NCBI RefSeq assembly: GCF_009812035.1
Contig: NZ_VZIZ01000029.1
Coordinates: 1 to 64,000, forward strand
Origin: Psychrobacter nivimaris
GTDB taxonomy: Bacteria > Pseudomonadota > Gammaproteobacteria > Pseudomonadales > Moraxellaceae
Direction of reading: 5' to 3'
DNA: 64,000 nt
The position numbers and the translations under genes are program-made. The notes beneath the pieces are model-generated. The model was not told the DNA's origin and searched no databases. It saw only the letters and a program-made list of their open reading frames with translations. This document shows, in pieces, positions 29,495 to 39,365 of the stretch. Positions within the stretch are counted from its first letter, which is position 1. Every line of letters starts with the position of its first letter.

Positions 29495-30193
29495 ATGAAT
29501 AAAGTAATTAACTCTCCAGTTGTCGTCGCTCTAGACAATATGACGGTAAAGGCTTCTTTAGCGTTAGCTGACCAGTTAGATCCATCCCAATGTCGATTGA
29601 AAGTCGGTAAAGAGCTGTTTACGCGTTGTGGTCCTGATATCATCAAGGCATTACATCAACGTGATTTTGAAGTGTTCTTAGACTTGAAATTTCATGATAT
29701 TCCGAATACCACTGCTCAAGCAGTATTGGCTGCCGCTGAACTTGGTGTATGGATGGTGAATGTCCATGCTAGCGCAGGTCTAGAGGCCATGTCGTTGGCA
29801 AAACAGCGCTTGCTAGATAGAGATCTCGATACCTTACTTATTGCAGTTACTGTATTAACCTCTATGGATAGTGAAGCGTTGATGCAAACAGGCATCACTG
29901 ATAGCTTAGATACCCAAGTAAGCCGACTAGCACAACTGACTAAGCAAGCTGGTCTAGATGGGGTAGTTTGCTCGGCTCAAGAAGCAAAGGCACTTAAAGC
30001 ATTATGTGGTCAGGATTTTAAACTGGTAACGCCTGGCATACGCCTAGCTGAAGACAATGCGGATGATCAAAAACGTATCTGTACACCAAGTCAGGCGCTA
30101 ATAGACGGTTCCGATTATTTAGTCATTGGTCGTTCGATCACTCAAGCCTCAGACCCTGCTGCTAAACTACAGACAATACTTCAAAGTATTTAA
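29495..30193 (+). CDS. pyrF: Orotidine 5'-phosphate decarboxylase
   Basis: Last step of UMP synthesis: decarboxylates OMP. Substrate-binding VVALD near the N-terminus, and the catalytic [10 protein letters not shown] motif (Asp63, Lys65, Asp68) are intact. The phosphate-binding LVTPGIRL and the closing LVIGRSIT are present. Length of 232 fits the family (about 235). It is the last gene of the rpsA-ihfB-lapA-pyrF group and ends at a terminator 22 bp downstream. Confidence 0.97.
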   Translation: MNKVINSPVVVALDNMTVKASLALADQLDPSQCRLKVGKELFTRCGPDIIKALHQRDFEVFLDLKFHDIPNTTAQAVLAAAELGVWMVNVHASAGLEAMSLAKQRLLDRDLDTLLIAVTVLTSMDSEALMQTGITDSLDTQVSRLAQLTKQAGLDGVVCSAQEAKALKALCGQDFKLVTPGIRLAEDNADDQKRICTPSQALIDGSDYLVIGRSITQASDPAAKLQTILQSI

Positions 30194-30215
30194 GTTTGAA
30201 TAGATGTTAAGAAAA

Positions 30216-30242
30216 AAAGACAGCCTAAATGGCTGTCTTTTT
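30216..30242 (+). terminator. Intrinsic terminator after pyrF
   Basis: Stem AAAAGACAGCC / GGCTGTCTTTT with TAAAT loop and T-run. Confidence 0.88.
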
Positions 30243-30418
30243 ACTTTTTGATGGTCAAGGAAAAGCTGCTACACTACTTAAATTTATTCTTACAACCTTT
30301 CTAAAATATAATAACTATATTGACAACGCTCATGTAGCTAAAGATCAGTAGTACTGCTATGAGCGTTTATCGCTAATTAGATTTTTAATAATAACGCCAC
30401 TAAGTGATGTTGGATAAT

Positions 30419-31216
30419 ATGAAATTACAGATATTGAGTGACTTACATATTGATAGTTATGCACGTCAATCGCACCCCGTTGGACATATTCCCAAAACTG
30501 ATGCAGATATAGTGCTGGTAGCAGGGGATACTGCTAATAGCGACAAAGGTATGCCGTGGTTGCAAGAACAAGCGGCGCGCTTAGAAATTCCCCTGATTAC
30601 TATCGCTGGTAATCATGAATACTTTGATGAAGATGTCTTGAACTTTGACCATAAACTGGCAACTTGGGATAACTATGATACTGCGTCTAAAAAAGGGGTT
30701 CGCGTATTACAATGCCAGCATATCGATATCGGTGATATACGCCTTTTAGGTTGTACGCTTTGGACAGACTATCAGTATCATGCTAACGAAGACACCATGG
30801 CCGCTGCTCGTCATTTTATGCGTGACTATAAGCAAATCTATGCAGGCAACGAATTGTTTTCACCTGAAGTATCTATGCAGATTCATGCCAAGCATCGTCA
30901 GTGGCTACAGCAAGCTTTGATGGAATCTCATGAACTAGGTAAAAAAACAGTAGTCATGAGTCATCACAGCGTCAGTGCGTTATCGGTGTCTGAAAAATAT
31001 GCCAATCTACCGAGTAATGCGGCTTTCGTCAGTGATCTGTCAGGATGGATGCACGAGGATTGGGCGCCGATGCTATGGGTACACGGACATACTCATGAAG
31101 CATTTGATTATAAAATTGGTAATACGCGAGTGATTGTCAATCCACGAGCCTATCCTAATGAGGTCAGTAGTACCGCACTAGAGTTCGCGTGGGACAAAGT
31201 CATTGATATTGGCTAG
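30419..31216 (+). CDS. Metallophosphoesterase
   Basis: Calcineurin-like phosphoesterase. All metal-binding blocks are present: LSDLHID (D, H), LVAGDTAN (GD), GNHEYFD (GNHE), VMSHHSV (H) and VHGHTHEAFDY (GHTH). This makes it a likely two-metal phosphatase or phosphodiesterase; the substrate cannot be told from sequence. I start at ATG 30419, which places LQILSDLH at the N-terminus as usual; GTG 30404 and ATG 30407 in frame are alternatives. It stands alone between terminators, and no partner gene is apparent. Confidence 0.85.
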   Translation: MKLQILSDLHIDSYARQSHPVGHIPKTDADIVLVAGDTANSDKGMPWLQEQAARLEIPLITIAGNHEYFDEDVLNFDHKLATWDNYDTASKKGVRVLQCQHIDIGDIRLLGCTLWTDYQYHANEDTMAAARHFMRDYKQIYAGNELFSPEVSMQIHAKHRQWLQQALMESHELGKKTVVMSHHSVSALSVSEKYANLPSNAAFVSDLSGWMHEDWAPMLWVHGHTHEAFDYKIGNTRVIVNPRAYPNEVSSTALEFAWDKVIDIG

Positions 31217-31374
31217 GACCGTGTGTAAATATCTGGCAAATCTCGATTTATTCTAGACATAGATTCTTTTGAATAAAGCGTTTTTCTGAAAGAGTACATA
31301 GTATTTATAAGATATATTGCAACTAGATTTGTCTGTGGTTCATTCCTGATAAGAAATCTGCTAGGCTTGCTATC

Positions 31375-32211
31375 ATGAGTAAATATCTAAATAACACCCT
31401 GTCCAAAATATCTGCTGACAAGCTTGCGAGTCACACCCCAAGCGCGCCTGCACCTTCGCACCTACCAGATAGTATGATTTCCTCCGTTAGCCTATTGCCT
31501 GAAAATAAGCGGCTGATACTATTTACTAGGCACTCTTTACGCGAGCGTTCTGATGGTAATGGCTTTGCTAGCTATCAGCTACCGTTGACTCCTAAAGGCC
31601 GTATACTGGCAAAGTCTTGGGGTCGTTGGTTATCAGGTCATCTACCATATTCGCTCGACGTCGATAGTATTTCTAGCCCGATTGGGCGTTGTATCGATAC
31701 CGCGCAGCTGATGCAAGAGGGGGCAGGACTACGGCGTGACATTACGCATCAATCATTGTTGGTTGAGCCTGGCAGTCTCGTCACTGAGCCTGAAATAGCC
31801 AATCCTGTGTTCAAAGAAATTGGCGTCCTGAACTTTATTAATCGTTTTTTGCAAGGCAATCTCGAAGGGACTAAAAACACCTATCAAGGCGGTTTGGATA
31901 TTCTGTCGCTTTTTTATCAGAATCAGCCGCAGCATGGCCATCTGATGCTCGCTGTGAGTCATGACACGTTGCTATCTGCGTTCTTGGCCGTCATGTTCGA
32001 TGTGGTAGAGATTGATTGGAATGATTGGCCAAAGATGATGGAAGGCGTGTTCTTATGGTTCGATGATAAGCCATTTGATCAAGCGAGCGCGCATTTTATT
32101 TGGCGGGGTCAGGTATATACTCGGCCGATTAGTTCATTATTAGACGGTTACCGTGCAGCTGGCTATCATCCTAGCAAGTTGCTATTGCCGCCAGAAGTAC
32201 AGTGGAATTGA
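31375..32211 (+). CDS. Histidine phosphatase superfamily-like protein
   Basis: Histidine-phosphatase (phosphoglycerate-mutase-like) fold. The phosphohistidine motif appears as TRHSLRERSD (R-H-S instead of the common R-H-G/A), PLTPKGRILAKSWGRWL follows as in the family, SPIGRCIDTAQLM supplies the second arginine, and AVSHDTLLSAFLAVMF contains the second histidine. Residues 1-45 are a variable tail with no signal peptide. The substrate is unknown. The H and R residues needed for catalysis are present, so it is probably active. The gene is alone; a terminator shared with rpsT lies downstream. Confidence 0.75.
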   Translation: MSKYLNNTLSKISADKLASHTPSAPAPSHLPDSMISSVSLLPENKRLILFTRHSLRERSDGNGFASYQLPLTPKGRILAKSWGRWLSGHLPYSLDVDSISSPIGRCIDTAQLMQEGAGLRRDITHQSLLVEPGSLVTEPEIANPVFKEIGVLNFINRFLQGNLEGTKNTYQGGLDILSLFYQNQPQHGHLMLAVSHDTLLSAFLAVMFDVVEIDWNDWPKMMEGVFLWFDDKPFDQASAHFIWRGQVYTRPISSLLDGYRAAGYHPSKLLLPPEVQWN

Positions 32212-32275
32212 TGCTTTGTTCAAACATTGAATGAGTTGATAGAGCAACTATTCGTTGAATACGTTTTGAACAGGC

Positions 32276-32320
32276 ATAAAAAAAACCTTGCCACGGTATT
32301 AGAACCAGTGACAAGGTTTT
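32276..32320 (-). terminator. Terminator of rpsT (minus strand), possibly bidirectional
   Basis: Stem AAAACCTTG / CAAGGTTTT with a loop containing a further CCAC/GTGA-type pairing. A run of eight or more A on the plus strand is a strong T-run for rpsT; the plus-strand T-run is short. Confidence 0.75.
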
Positions 32321-32366
32321 AGTCATTACGCTATAAAAACGAAATGCGGTCTAACCAATACAAATC

Positions 32367-32633
32367 TTAAGCTTGTAGGCCTTTGATTGTTTTGTTTAGG
32401 CGGCTCTTACGACGAGCAGCTTTATTCTTATGAATAATACCTTTGTCAGCCATACGATCAAGAACTGGTACCGCTTTTTTGTAAGCTTCGGTAGCCGCGT
32501 CATAATCTTTAGCTGCGATAGCCGCATCAACACGTTTTAAGTAAGTACGAACCATAGAGCGTTGTGACGCAGAGTTCTGACGACGTTTGGTGTTTTGACG
32601 GGCGCGTTTACGAGCTTGTGCAGTATTAGCCAC
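32367..32633 (-). CDS. rpsT: 30S ribosomal protein S20
   Basis: Small helical rRNA-binding protein of the 30S subunit. Sequence starts [18 protein letters not shown] after the initiator, with [23 protein letters not shown] at the end, a standard bS20. I chose GTG 32633, which has AAGGAG 6 bases upstream; the longer frame to 32696 adds a hydrophobic stretch not seen in S20. Length of 88 equals the family norm. In many bacteria rpsT is monocistronic, as here. Confidence 0.97.
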   Translation of the reverse strand: MANTAQARKRARQNTKRRQNSASQRSMVRTYLKRVDAAIAAKDYDAATEAYKKAVPVLDRMADKGIIHKNKAARRKSRLNKTIKGLQA

Positions 32634-33097
32634 GCGTATCTCCTTGATAAAGATAGATAAAAATATGAATGTTGATTGCAATAATGGGTTTAACAATCAT
32701 CGGTGACGAGCAGCCGTCTCGTCAAATATGATGTCGATGTCTGATATTAAAGTATCTAATATAAATAGAGCATCGTAAGCGTCAGAGCTGTTTGGAATAA
32801 TTAAACAGCGTTGACGTGTAAAGCCGATTATCTTAGCAAATTATTGAACTAAGGACAATATATTTGATGATTAATGCTCAAAGAAGTTACGTAATATCAT
32901 TGAATCTGGGTCATTCTAGTAACTAAATCCTTAGTAAGCGCTGACAGACATAGAGGGTTGATAAAATCTCTTACAATATATCCTATATAATAGCATCAGT
33001 TATTGAGGAATTTAGGTATGATATTCTAACGATAGACCTTGATATAGGTATTTTCTCATCAATATAGTTCATCTAATGTTATATAAGTGGATAGGGT
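32634..33097. other. Divergent intergenic region between rpsT and the oxidoreductase gene
   Basis: This 464-bp interval must hold promoters in both directions. The best plus-strand promoter is listed at 33039. I could not pick out the rpsT promoter with confidence, and see no ORF. Confidence 0.5.
33039..33068 (+). promoter_or_regulatory. Putative promoter for the oxidoreductase gene
   Basis: -35 TTGATA (33039-33044), 18-bp spacer, -10 TATAGT (33063-33068), 30 bp before the start codon. Confidence 0.45.
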
Positions 33098-33799
33098 ATG
33101 CAGCGAAAAGCAATTGTGATTGGCGCAACGGGGTTAGTAGGGCAGCATTTGGTAAAGCAACTGAGTGAGCTTTATGACACATTGATTGTGATTGCTCGTC
33201 GTCCGCCACGCTACATTAATGCCAGCATGCGTTTTTATCAAATCAATGATTTTGATAATCTCTCTGAAGTGTTTGCAAGTGTCGGTGCCGATCGAACCAC
33301 GGATGCTTTTAGTTGTTTGGGTACGACAAAAAAACAAGCTGGTAGTGATGAGGCTTTTCGCAAGGTAGATCGAGACTATAATGTAAATTTTGCCAAGTTA
33401 TGTCGTGATAAAGGGGTAGAAAATTTCTTTTTACTCTCCTCGATGAATGCGGATATTGAAAGCCGCTTTCTGTACAATCGAGTTAAGGCTGAGACAGAGC
33501 AGGCTGTTATGGCATTAGATTTCGGACAATTGGTCGTCTTCCGTCCGTCGTTATTGCTTGGTAAGCATAAAGGTCGTCCGCTTGAGAGCATTGGTCAAAA
33601 AGCCTTTAAACTCATCTCGCCCCTCGTATCAGAATCACTGTCGTTACATCCTATCTCGGCTAAGCGCGTTGCTAGTGCTATGGCCATGAGTGCTCATGGT
33701 ATATATCATCGTAGTAAGTACCGTACTGAACCTCAAATCAAGCGTACGGATATTATCGAAAATAAGCAGATGCTAGCGATGACCCGTGTTAAAAAATAA
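33098..33799 (+). CDS. NAD(P)-binding oxidoreductase, atypical SDR (HTATIP2/TIP30-like)
   Basis: Rossmann-fold protein. The dinucleotide motif is IGATGLVGQHLVKQL at residues 8-22. FSCLGTTKKQAGSDEAFRKVD and LLSSMNA are typical of the TIP30-like atypical short-chain dehydrogenases, with YNRVKAETE supplying the Y-x-x-x-K pair. FRPSLLLGKHKGRPLE follows. Length of 233 is normal. Substrate and pathway are unknown. It is followed about 150 bp later by rraA, with no evident link. Confidence 0.75.
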   Translation: MQRKAIVIGATGLVGQHLVKQLSELYDTLIVIARRPPRYINASMRFYQINDFDNLSEVFASVGADRTTDAFSCLGTTKKQAGSDEAFRKVDRDYNVNFAKLCRDKGVENFFLLSSMNADIESRFLYNRVKAETEQAVMALDFGQLVVFRPSLLLGKHKGRPLESIGQKAFKLISPLVSESLSLHPISAKRVASAMAMSAHGIYHRSKYRTEPQIKRTDIIENKQMLAMTRVKK

Positions 33800-33996
33800 A
33801 AGGACAGTTTTTCTAGTGACAGATTCAGTCTTAAAACTGGAAAGTTACAGATATCGATTGTTAATTGCATTGGGACAAGATTGCATTAGAACAAAAATAT
33901 AAGAGTAAAAAACACAATAACTATTAACTATTATCAAAGCATCAATAAGTATTGAAAAACCAGTCAGTTGAAACACTAAAACAAGGAGCAGGAGCA

Positions 33997-34533
33997 ATGT
34001 CAGAATCGATACAAATGGATAGAGGGAATTTTGTCACTTGTGATCTATTGGATGCCAATCCTGAATCGCAAGTATGCTTGCCAAATATCGAAGGCAAGTC
34101 ATTCCGTCAGTTTGGTGCGAAAGACAAATTCTGCGGTGAAATCGTGACGGTTAAGTGCTTTGAAGACAATAGCCGCGTTAAGTCACTGTTGAATAGCGAT
34201 GGCAAAGATAAAGAAGGCAATGGCAAGGTGTTGGTCGTTGATGGTGGCGGCTCTATGCGCTGTGCATTACTAGGCGATATGATTGCACAATCAGCTATCG
34301 ATAATGGTTGGGCTGGGGTTATTATATATGGCTGTGTCCGCGATGTTGATGACATGGCAGAGATGGATCTTGGTGTGATGGCGCTTGGTTGTATCCCGCG
34401 CAAATCAACCCGCCGTGATGAAGGTCAAACGGATATCGAAATCAGCTTTGGTGACTTAACGTTGAACTCGGGTATGTTTGCTTATGCTGATAACAATGGC
34501 ATCATCGCTAGCGATAAACCACTTATCAGCTGA
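33997..34533 (+). CDS. rraA: RraA-family protein, ribonuclease E activity regulator
   Basis: RraA-like fold. In E. coli RraA binds RNase E and slows mRNA decay; relatives can be metal-dependent 4-hydroxy-4-methyl-2-oxoglutarate aldolases. TCDLLDANPE, the VVDGGGSMRCALLGD segment, WAGVIIYGCVRD (with the R-D pair of the aldolase-type site) and ALGCIPRKS are all typical. I chose ATG 33997 with GGAG 3 bases before it and AAGGAG further up; the open frame extends to 33952. Length 178, against 161 in E. coli. Stands alone, with a terminator downstream. Confidence 0.88.
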   Translation: MSESIQMDRGNFVTCDLLDANPESQVCLPNIEGKSFRQFGAKDKFCGEIVTVKCFEDNSRVKSLLNSDGKDKEGNGKVLVVDGGGSMRCALLGDMIAQSAIDNGWAGVIIYGCVRDVDDMAEMDLGVMALGCIPRKSTRRDEGQTDIEISFGDLTLNSGMFAYADNNGIIASDKPLIS

Positions 34534-34564
34534 AGTTTTAGGCTTGGCTTGATTAGTAAAAACG

Positions 34565-34593
34565 AAAACCTCAGCTGATAAGTTGGGGTTTTT
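34565..34593 (+). terminator. Intrinsic terminator after rraA
   Basis: Stem AAAACCTCAGC / GTTGGGGTTTT (two G-T wobbles) with TGATAA loop, followed by TTTT. Confidence 0.7.
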
Positions 34594-34687
34594 TGTTATG
34601 TAACGACAGTTAAAGCGCAATAATCGTTGTTAACCCTTAATCATTAATGAGTAAACTCTTAAGTGACAAACCGTTACGGCATAAGTT

Positions 34688-34715
34688 TTGGTAATTGCTC
34701 AAATATTCGTATAAT
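34688..34715 (+). promoter_or_regulatory. Putative mfd promoter
   Basis: -35 TTGGTA (34688-34693), 16-bp spacer, -10 TATAAT (34710-34715), 35 bp before the chosen ATG. Confidence 0.5.
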
Positions 34716-34750
34716 AGCTTTCTGACTCCTTAACTTTGATTCTACTCTTT

Positions 34751-37700
34751 ATGCCTATTACTGCTCTGACTGACGCGTTTGACCCTATTAACCAGCAGTT
34801 GTTTCCTATCCAAAATGCCGAGCGGCGTTGGGTAGCGCCTGTCCATGGGGCGGTCAGCAGTTTATGGTTGGCAAGCTTGGTGCAAACACCTATGTGGAAT
34901 GTTGCCGAGCGCCTAAAAGTTGTGGTAGCACGTGACCAGAACCAACTCAATCAAATAGAGACTGAGCTGGCATTTTGCGGAGTCGATGCTTATGTGTTCC
35001 CTGACTGGGAGACACTGACTTATGATGAGCTATCTCCACATCAAGACATCGTCAGTGAACGTATCAATCTATTGACGGATATGCCGAAAACGGGCGTGCT
35101 ACTTATTTCGATACAAGCCCTCATGCATCGCGTCGCACCGCCAAGCTGGTTGATTGGACAGCATTTTGATTTGAGTGTCGGCGATCGATTTGATATCAAT
35201 ACCCAGCGAGGGCTACTGGCAAAGGCTGGTTATCGAGCGGTTGAAAATGTCTTTGAACCAGGTGAGTTTGCAGTACGTGGTAGTATTATTGATATTTTTG
35301 CCATGGGTCAGCCTTTTCCGCTACGTTTAGACTTGTTCGATGACGAAATCGAAACGATTCGCTTTTTTCATCCTCAAACCCAGCGTACATTGACTGCTGA
35401 TGATTTGAAGGCGATGTTAACGGGCAACGATACCAGTATGGCAAAAGAATCGCTGTCACTACTGCACAAAATGCCAGATATCTCTAAACCTATTGAACAA
35501 TTTCAAATCTTGCCTGCAAAAGAGTTTCCACTTGACGAAGGGCGGGAGACGTTTCGCACGAACTTTGCTGCGATGTTCCCTAATACCAGTAGCCGTAAGT
35601 CTGAGCTGCACAAAGACGTAATGGCAGGAATTGCTAGTAGCGGATTAGAGTATTATCAACCACTATTTTTTGACTTAAAAGACTGGAAGGCGGAGAGTAG
35701 TTTATTTTCCTATTTACCAAGCGATGCATTGTTTATCACCGATGAATTAATCAATGAAAAACAAGCTGATTACTGGTCACAAATCCAGCGCCGCTACGAA
35801 GAGCGTCGCCATGATATTGATAAGCCTATCGTAGAGCCAGCAATGCTGTATCTATTATCTAACGCGCTTAACGAGCAGTTAAACCAGTATCCACGAGTAA
35901 TATTAAGTGCTCGTGATGAACTGGCTATGATGAATGATGTGGCAGCGCTAGAAGGTAGTGACTCATCTCAGCCGCAACTGCCATTAACGCCTACTAAAAC
36001 GCCTACTAAGCAGCAAGGCTTGGTGACATTAAGTGCCGAAGAACCGCCGCAACTGGCAGTAAACCATCAGAAATCTGAGCCATTAACTGAATTGCTCGAC
36101 TTTTTAAACGTTCAAAAACAAACAGCAACGCCAGTACTAATTGTTGCAGAAACCGCAGGCCGTCGCGAGATTCTTATCGAGCTGTTTAAGGGTAAGATTG
36201 ACATCAAGGCATACGATAGCTTTGAAGCATTTTTAGCAGCAGACAAGACGAGCGCTATGAATAATGCTCGACTACCACATGTCGGTCTGACTGTGGCACC
36301 GATTGAGCGCGGTGTTTATGTGCCTGAGCGTTTGGTGTTGATTAGTGAAACGCAGCTGTTTGGTCGTCAAGTCTTACAGACGCGTCGTCGTCGCCAAAGC
36401 GGTGTATCAGAGGAGTTCTTGGTTAAGAGCGTCACTGAGATAACAGATGGTAGTCCAGTTGTTCATATTGAGCATGGTATTGGTCGTTATAATGGTCTGA
36501 TTACCTTAGATGTGGGTGATGGTGAGCAAGAGTTTATTCATTTAAAGTATGACGATGACGCTAGTATCTATGTGCCAGTGGCTAATTTACAAATGATTAG
36601 TCGTTATAGCGGCGGCGATCCAGCCTTAGCACCGCTCCATAAGATTGGTAGTGGCAAATGGGATAGGGCCAAACAAAAAGCGTTAGAGCAAATTCACGAT
36701 GTTGCGGCAGAGCTACTTAACATGCAGGCGCGTCGTGAGGCCAAAGTTGGTATTCACTTTAAAATAGATCCGTCTCAATACGAGCTGTTTGCCAGTCAGT
36801 TTGCGTTCGAGGAGACTGCTGACCAAGCAAATGCTATCCATGCAGTTATGGAAGACATGAGACAAAATCAGCCAATGGATCGCCTCATCTGCGGTGATGT
36901 TGGCTTTGGTAAAACAGAAGTGGCGATGCGAGCGGCCTTTATTGCCGTTAGTGCTGGTTATCAGGTTGCTGTGTTGGTGCCTACTACCTTGCTCGCGGGA
37001 CAACACGAAGACAACTTCCGCGATCGTTTTGCCGATTGGCCAGTTCGTATTGAGAGCCTGTCGCGCTTTGGCGGTAAAAAACATCAAGAAATGGTCTTAG
37101 CTGACTTGGCTGCTGGCAAAGTAGATATCGTGATTGGTACCCATAAACTCTTACAGCCTGATGTGAAGTTTGCCAACCTTGGGCTAATGATCGTCGATGA
37201 GGAGCACCGCTTTGGGGTGCGTCACAAAGAGCGTATCAAGGCTATTCAGACAGATGTAGACAGTATGTCTATGACCGCGACTCCCATTCCTAGAACGCTT
37301 AATATGGCACTCTCAGGCATGCGTGACATGTCTATTATTGCCACACCGCCAGCACGTCGACTTGCGATTAAAACTTTTGTCATGCAAAAGACAGATGCCT
37401 TGATGAAAGAAGCCATCTTGCGCGAGCTGTTGCGCGGCGGGCAAGTCTATCTCTTGCATAATGATGTGGCTAGTATTGAGCGTATGGCAGAGACTATTCG
37501 TGACCTCGTGCCAGAAGCGCGGGTAGGGGTTGCCCATGGACAAATGCAAGAGCGCCAACTTGAGCAGATTATGCAGCAGTTTTATCATAAAAAGTTCAAT
37601 GTGTTGGTTTGCTCTACCATTATTGAGACGGGTATTGATGTGCCCAATGCTAATACGATTATCATTGAGCGTGCAGATAAGTTTGGTCTTGCGCAATTAC

Positions 37701-38473
37701 ATCAGCTGCGTGGCCGAGTAGGACGTAGTCATCATCAAGCGTATTGTTACTTACTAGTGCCATCTCTAAAAGGACTCAAAGGTGATGCCAAGCGCCGTTT
37801 ACATGCGATTGAACGCGCCAATACTTTGGGTGCAGGTTTTATGCTGGCAAGTGAGGATTTAGAGATTCGCGGCGCAGGTGAGATATTGGGTAAGCAGCAA
37901 AGTGGCAATATGCAGGCGATTGGTTTTAGCTTATACATGGATATGCTTGAGCGTGCGACTAAAGCCATTAAAGCTGGCAAGGAGCCTGATTTAAATACAC
38001 CATTGTCGCTAACCAGTGAAATAAACTTACATAGTTCTGCTCTTATTCCAGAAGAGTATCTACATGACGTGCATCAGCGCTTATTGTTCTATAAGCGTAT
38101 TAGTAATACCGATGATAAAGAAGCATTGACAGATATTCGTACGGAGATGATAGACCGCTTTGGAGCACTGCCAGATCAAACCAAGCAGCTATTCGCTATT
38201 CATGGATTACGCTTACAAGCAGAGCCGCTTAAGATTAACAAAATTGATGCCAACAGTAGTAGTATGACGCTGGAATTTGCGCCAGATACTCCAGTTGATG
38301 CGTTAGCGATTATTAAATTGATCCAATCAAATGGTCAGCATTATCGTATGAATGGCGCATCTGGTATCCGTTACCAAAATAGCGATAAACTGGCCACACC
38401 GCAACAGCGCGTAACGGTCATACAAGAGCTGCTGCGCTATTTTAGCGAGCACATGGTGACAGAGCCTGCTTAG
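34751..38473 (+). CDS. mfd: Transcription-repair coupling factor Mfd
   Basis: Superfamily 2 translocase that removes RNA polymerase stalled at lesions and recruits UvrA. N-terminal UvrB-like domains include FPDWETLTYDELSPHQDIVSERI. The RNA-polymerase-interacting domain (VVHIEHGIGRYNGL) follows. The RecG-like motor has Walker A GDVGFGKTE (about residue 714), DEEH (about 815), TATPIPRT and QLRGRVGRS. The C-terminal TRCF domain is present. A polar 40-residue stretch at about 398-441 (Q/P/T/S-rich) is a spacer not usual in E. coli. 1240 residues is normal to slightly long. I start at ATG 34751; TTG 34736 is in frame. The HIT gene follows about 150 bp later. Confidence 0.96.
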   Translation: MPITALTDAFDPINQQLFPIQNAERRWVAPVHGAVSSLWLASLVQTPMWNVAERLKVVVARDQNQLNQIETELAFCGVDAYVFPDWETLTYDELSPHQDIVSERINLLTDMPKTGVLLISIQALMHRVAPPSWLIGQHFDLSVGDRFDINTQRGLLAKAGYRAVENVFEPGEFAVRGSIIDIFAMGQPFPLRLDLFDDEIETIRFFHPQTQRTLTADDLKAMLTGNDTSMAKESLSLLHKMPDISKPIEQFQILPAKEFPLDEGRETFRTNFAAMFPNTSSRKSELHKDVMAGIASSGLEYYQPLFFDLKDWKAESSLFSYLPSDALFITDELINEKQADYWSQIQRRYEERRHDIDKPIVEPAMLYLLSNALNEQLNQYPRVILSARDELAMMNDVAALEGSDSSQPQLPLTPTKTPTKQQGLVTLSAEEPPQLAVNHQKSEPLTELLDFLNVQKQTATPVLIVAETAGRREILIELFKGKIDIKAYDSFEAFLAADKTSAMNNARLPHVGLTVAPIERGVYVPERLVLISETQLFGRQVLQTRRRRQSGVSEEFLVKSVTEITDGSPVVHIEHGIGRYNGLITLDVGDGEQEFIHLKYDDDASIYVPVANLQMISRYSGGDPALAPLHKIGSGKWDRAKQKALEQIHDVAAELLNMQARREAKVGIHFKIDPSQYELFASQFAFEETADQANAIHAVMEDMRQNQPMDRLICGDVGFGKTEVAMRAAFIAVSAGYQVAVLVPTTLLAGQHEDNFRDRFADWPVRIESLSRFGGKKHQEMVLADLAAGKVDIVIGTHKLLQPDVKFANLGLMIVDEEHRFGVRHKERIKAIQTDVDSMSMTATPIPRTLNMALSGMRDMSIIATPPARRLAIKTFVMQKTDALMKEAILRELLRGGQVYLLHNDVASIERMAETIRDLVPEARVGVAHGQMQERQLEQIMQQFYHKKFNVLVCSTIIETGIDVPNANTIIIERADKFGLAQLHQLRGRVGRSHHQAYCYLLVPSLKGLKGDAKRRLHAIERANTLGAGFMLASEDLEIRGAGEILGKQQSGNMQAIGFSLYMDMLERATKAIKAGKEPDLNTPLSLTSEINLHSSALIPEEYLHDVHQRLLFYKRISNTDDKEALTDIRTEMIDRFGALPDQTKQLFAIHGLRLQAEPLKINKIDANSSSMTLEFAPDTPVDALAIIKLIQSNGQHYRMNGASGIRYQNSDKLATPQQRVTVIQELLRYFSEHMVTEPA

Positions 38474-38622
38474 TACATGGCTAGATATCAGTAGGCTCAG
38501 TAGTCATATTAAACCAATAAATTATGGTGCTATTTTATCAACCCGATAACTGATAAAATAGCCCAACTAACTTTTTAACCCTCTGTATTTTATTTGCATT
38601 AAACAACAAGAGAACCGTCATT

Positions 38623-39054
38623 ATGTTCCAACTTCATCATAAACTTGCTGCTGATAGTTTTTTAGTGGGGGATTTTCCATTATCCACTTGTCGTTTAATC
38701 AATGACTGCCAATTTCCTTGGCTGATATTAGTGCCACGTGTCTCCGGTATCAAAGAGTTATATGAGCTGTCTGAGGCAGATCAAACACAGTTTTTACGAG
38801 AGTCCAGCTGGTTGTCGAGTCAGTTAGCTAAAACCTTTCAAGCTGATAAAATGAATGTGGCCGCTCTTGGTAATCAAGTGCCACAACTTCACTTTCATCA
38901 CATTGTCCGTTATCAAAATGATATGCAATGGCCAAATCCAGTATGGGGTGTGCCAGCTGTCCCATATACTAAAGAAGTATTGGCGCAAATGCAGCAAACA
39001 TTGATGATGGCATTACGTGGTCATCACCAAATGCCGTTTGATTGGCAAATGTAA
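38623..39054 (+). CDS. HIT-family protein
   Basis: Histidine-triad nucleotide hydrolase/transferase family. The motif appears as LHFHHIVRY at about residues 89-97 (H-x-H-H, a common short form in gammaproteobacterial HIT proteins). DCQFPWLILVPRVSG precedes it, the expected beta strands. Length of 143 fits. Substrate unknown; related proteins hydrolyse dinucleoside polyphosphates or nucleotide-sugar/AMP adducts. Followed by a very strong terminator. Confidence 0.82.
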   Translation: MFQLHHKLAADSFLVGDFPLSTCRLINDCQFPWLILVPRVSGIKELYELSEADQTQFLRESSWLSSQLAKTFQADKMNVAALGNQVPQLHFHHIVRYQNDMQWPNPVWGVPAVPYTKEVLAQMQQTLMMALRGHHQMPFDWQM

Positions 39055-39108
39055 TTATTATTCTATTTTGCCTTCAATAAGAATAGATTGAACCTTAATT
39101 TTATATGT

Positions 39109-39152
39109 AAAAAGAGAGGCCAGATACTTAAATGTATCTGGCCTCTCTTTTT
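39109..39152 (+). terminator. Strong intrinsic terminator after the HIT gene
   Basis: Perfect 19-bp stem beginning AAAAAGAGAGGCCAGATAC, TTAAAT loop, T-run. Confidence 0.93.
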
Positions 39153-39365
39153 ATTTAAATTTGGATAAAAACTGTAAAACAGTGAATAAACTAGACAAAA
39201 GGTCGCCTTATAGTCATCAGTAACCTTGTTTAAACTTATTTCAAAAGTATAATATATTATTAGATATATCTTATGATAAATCGTCATAAGGACAAATAAC
39301 GTACATATGTTAGTGTAGTATGCCTTTGTCTCTCAGGTAGCTCACCTTATTTAAGTGAATCTCAT

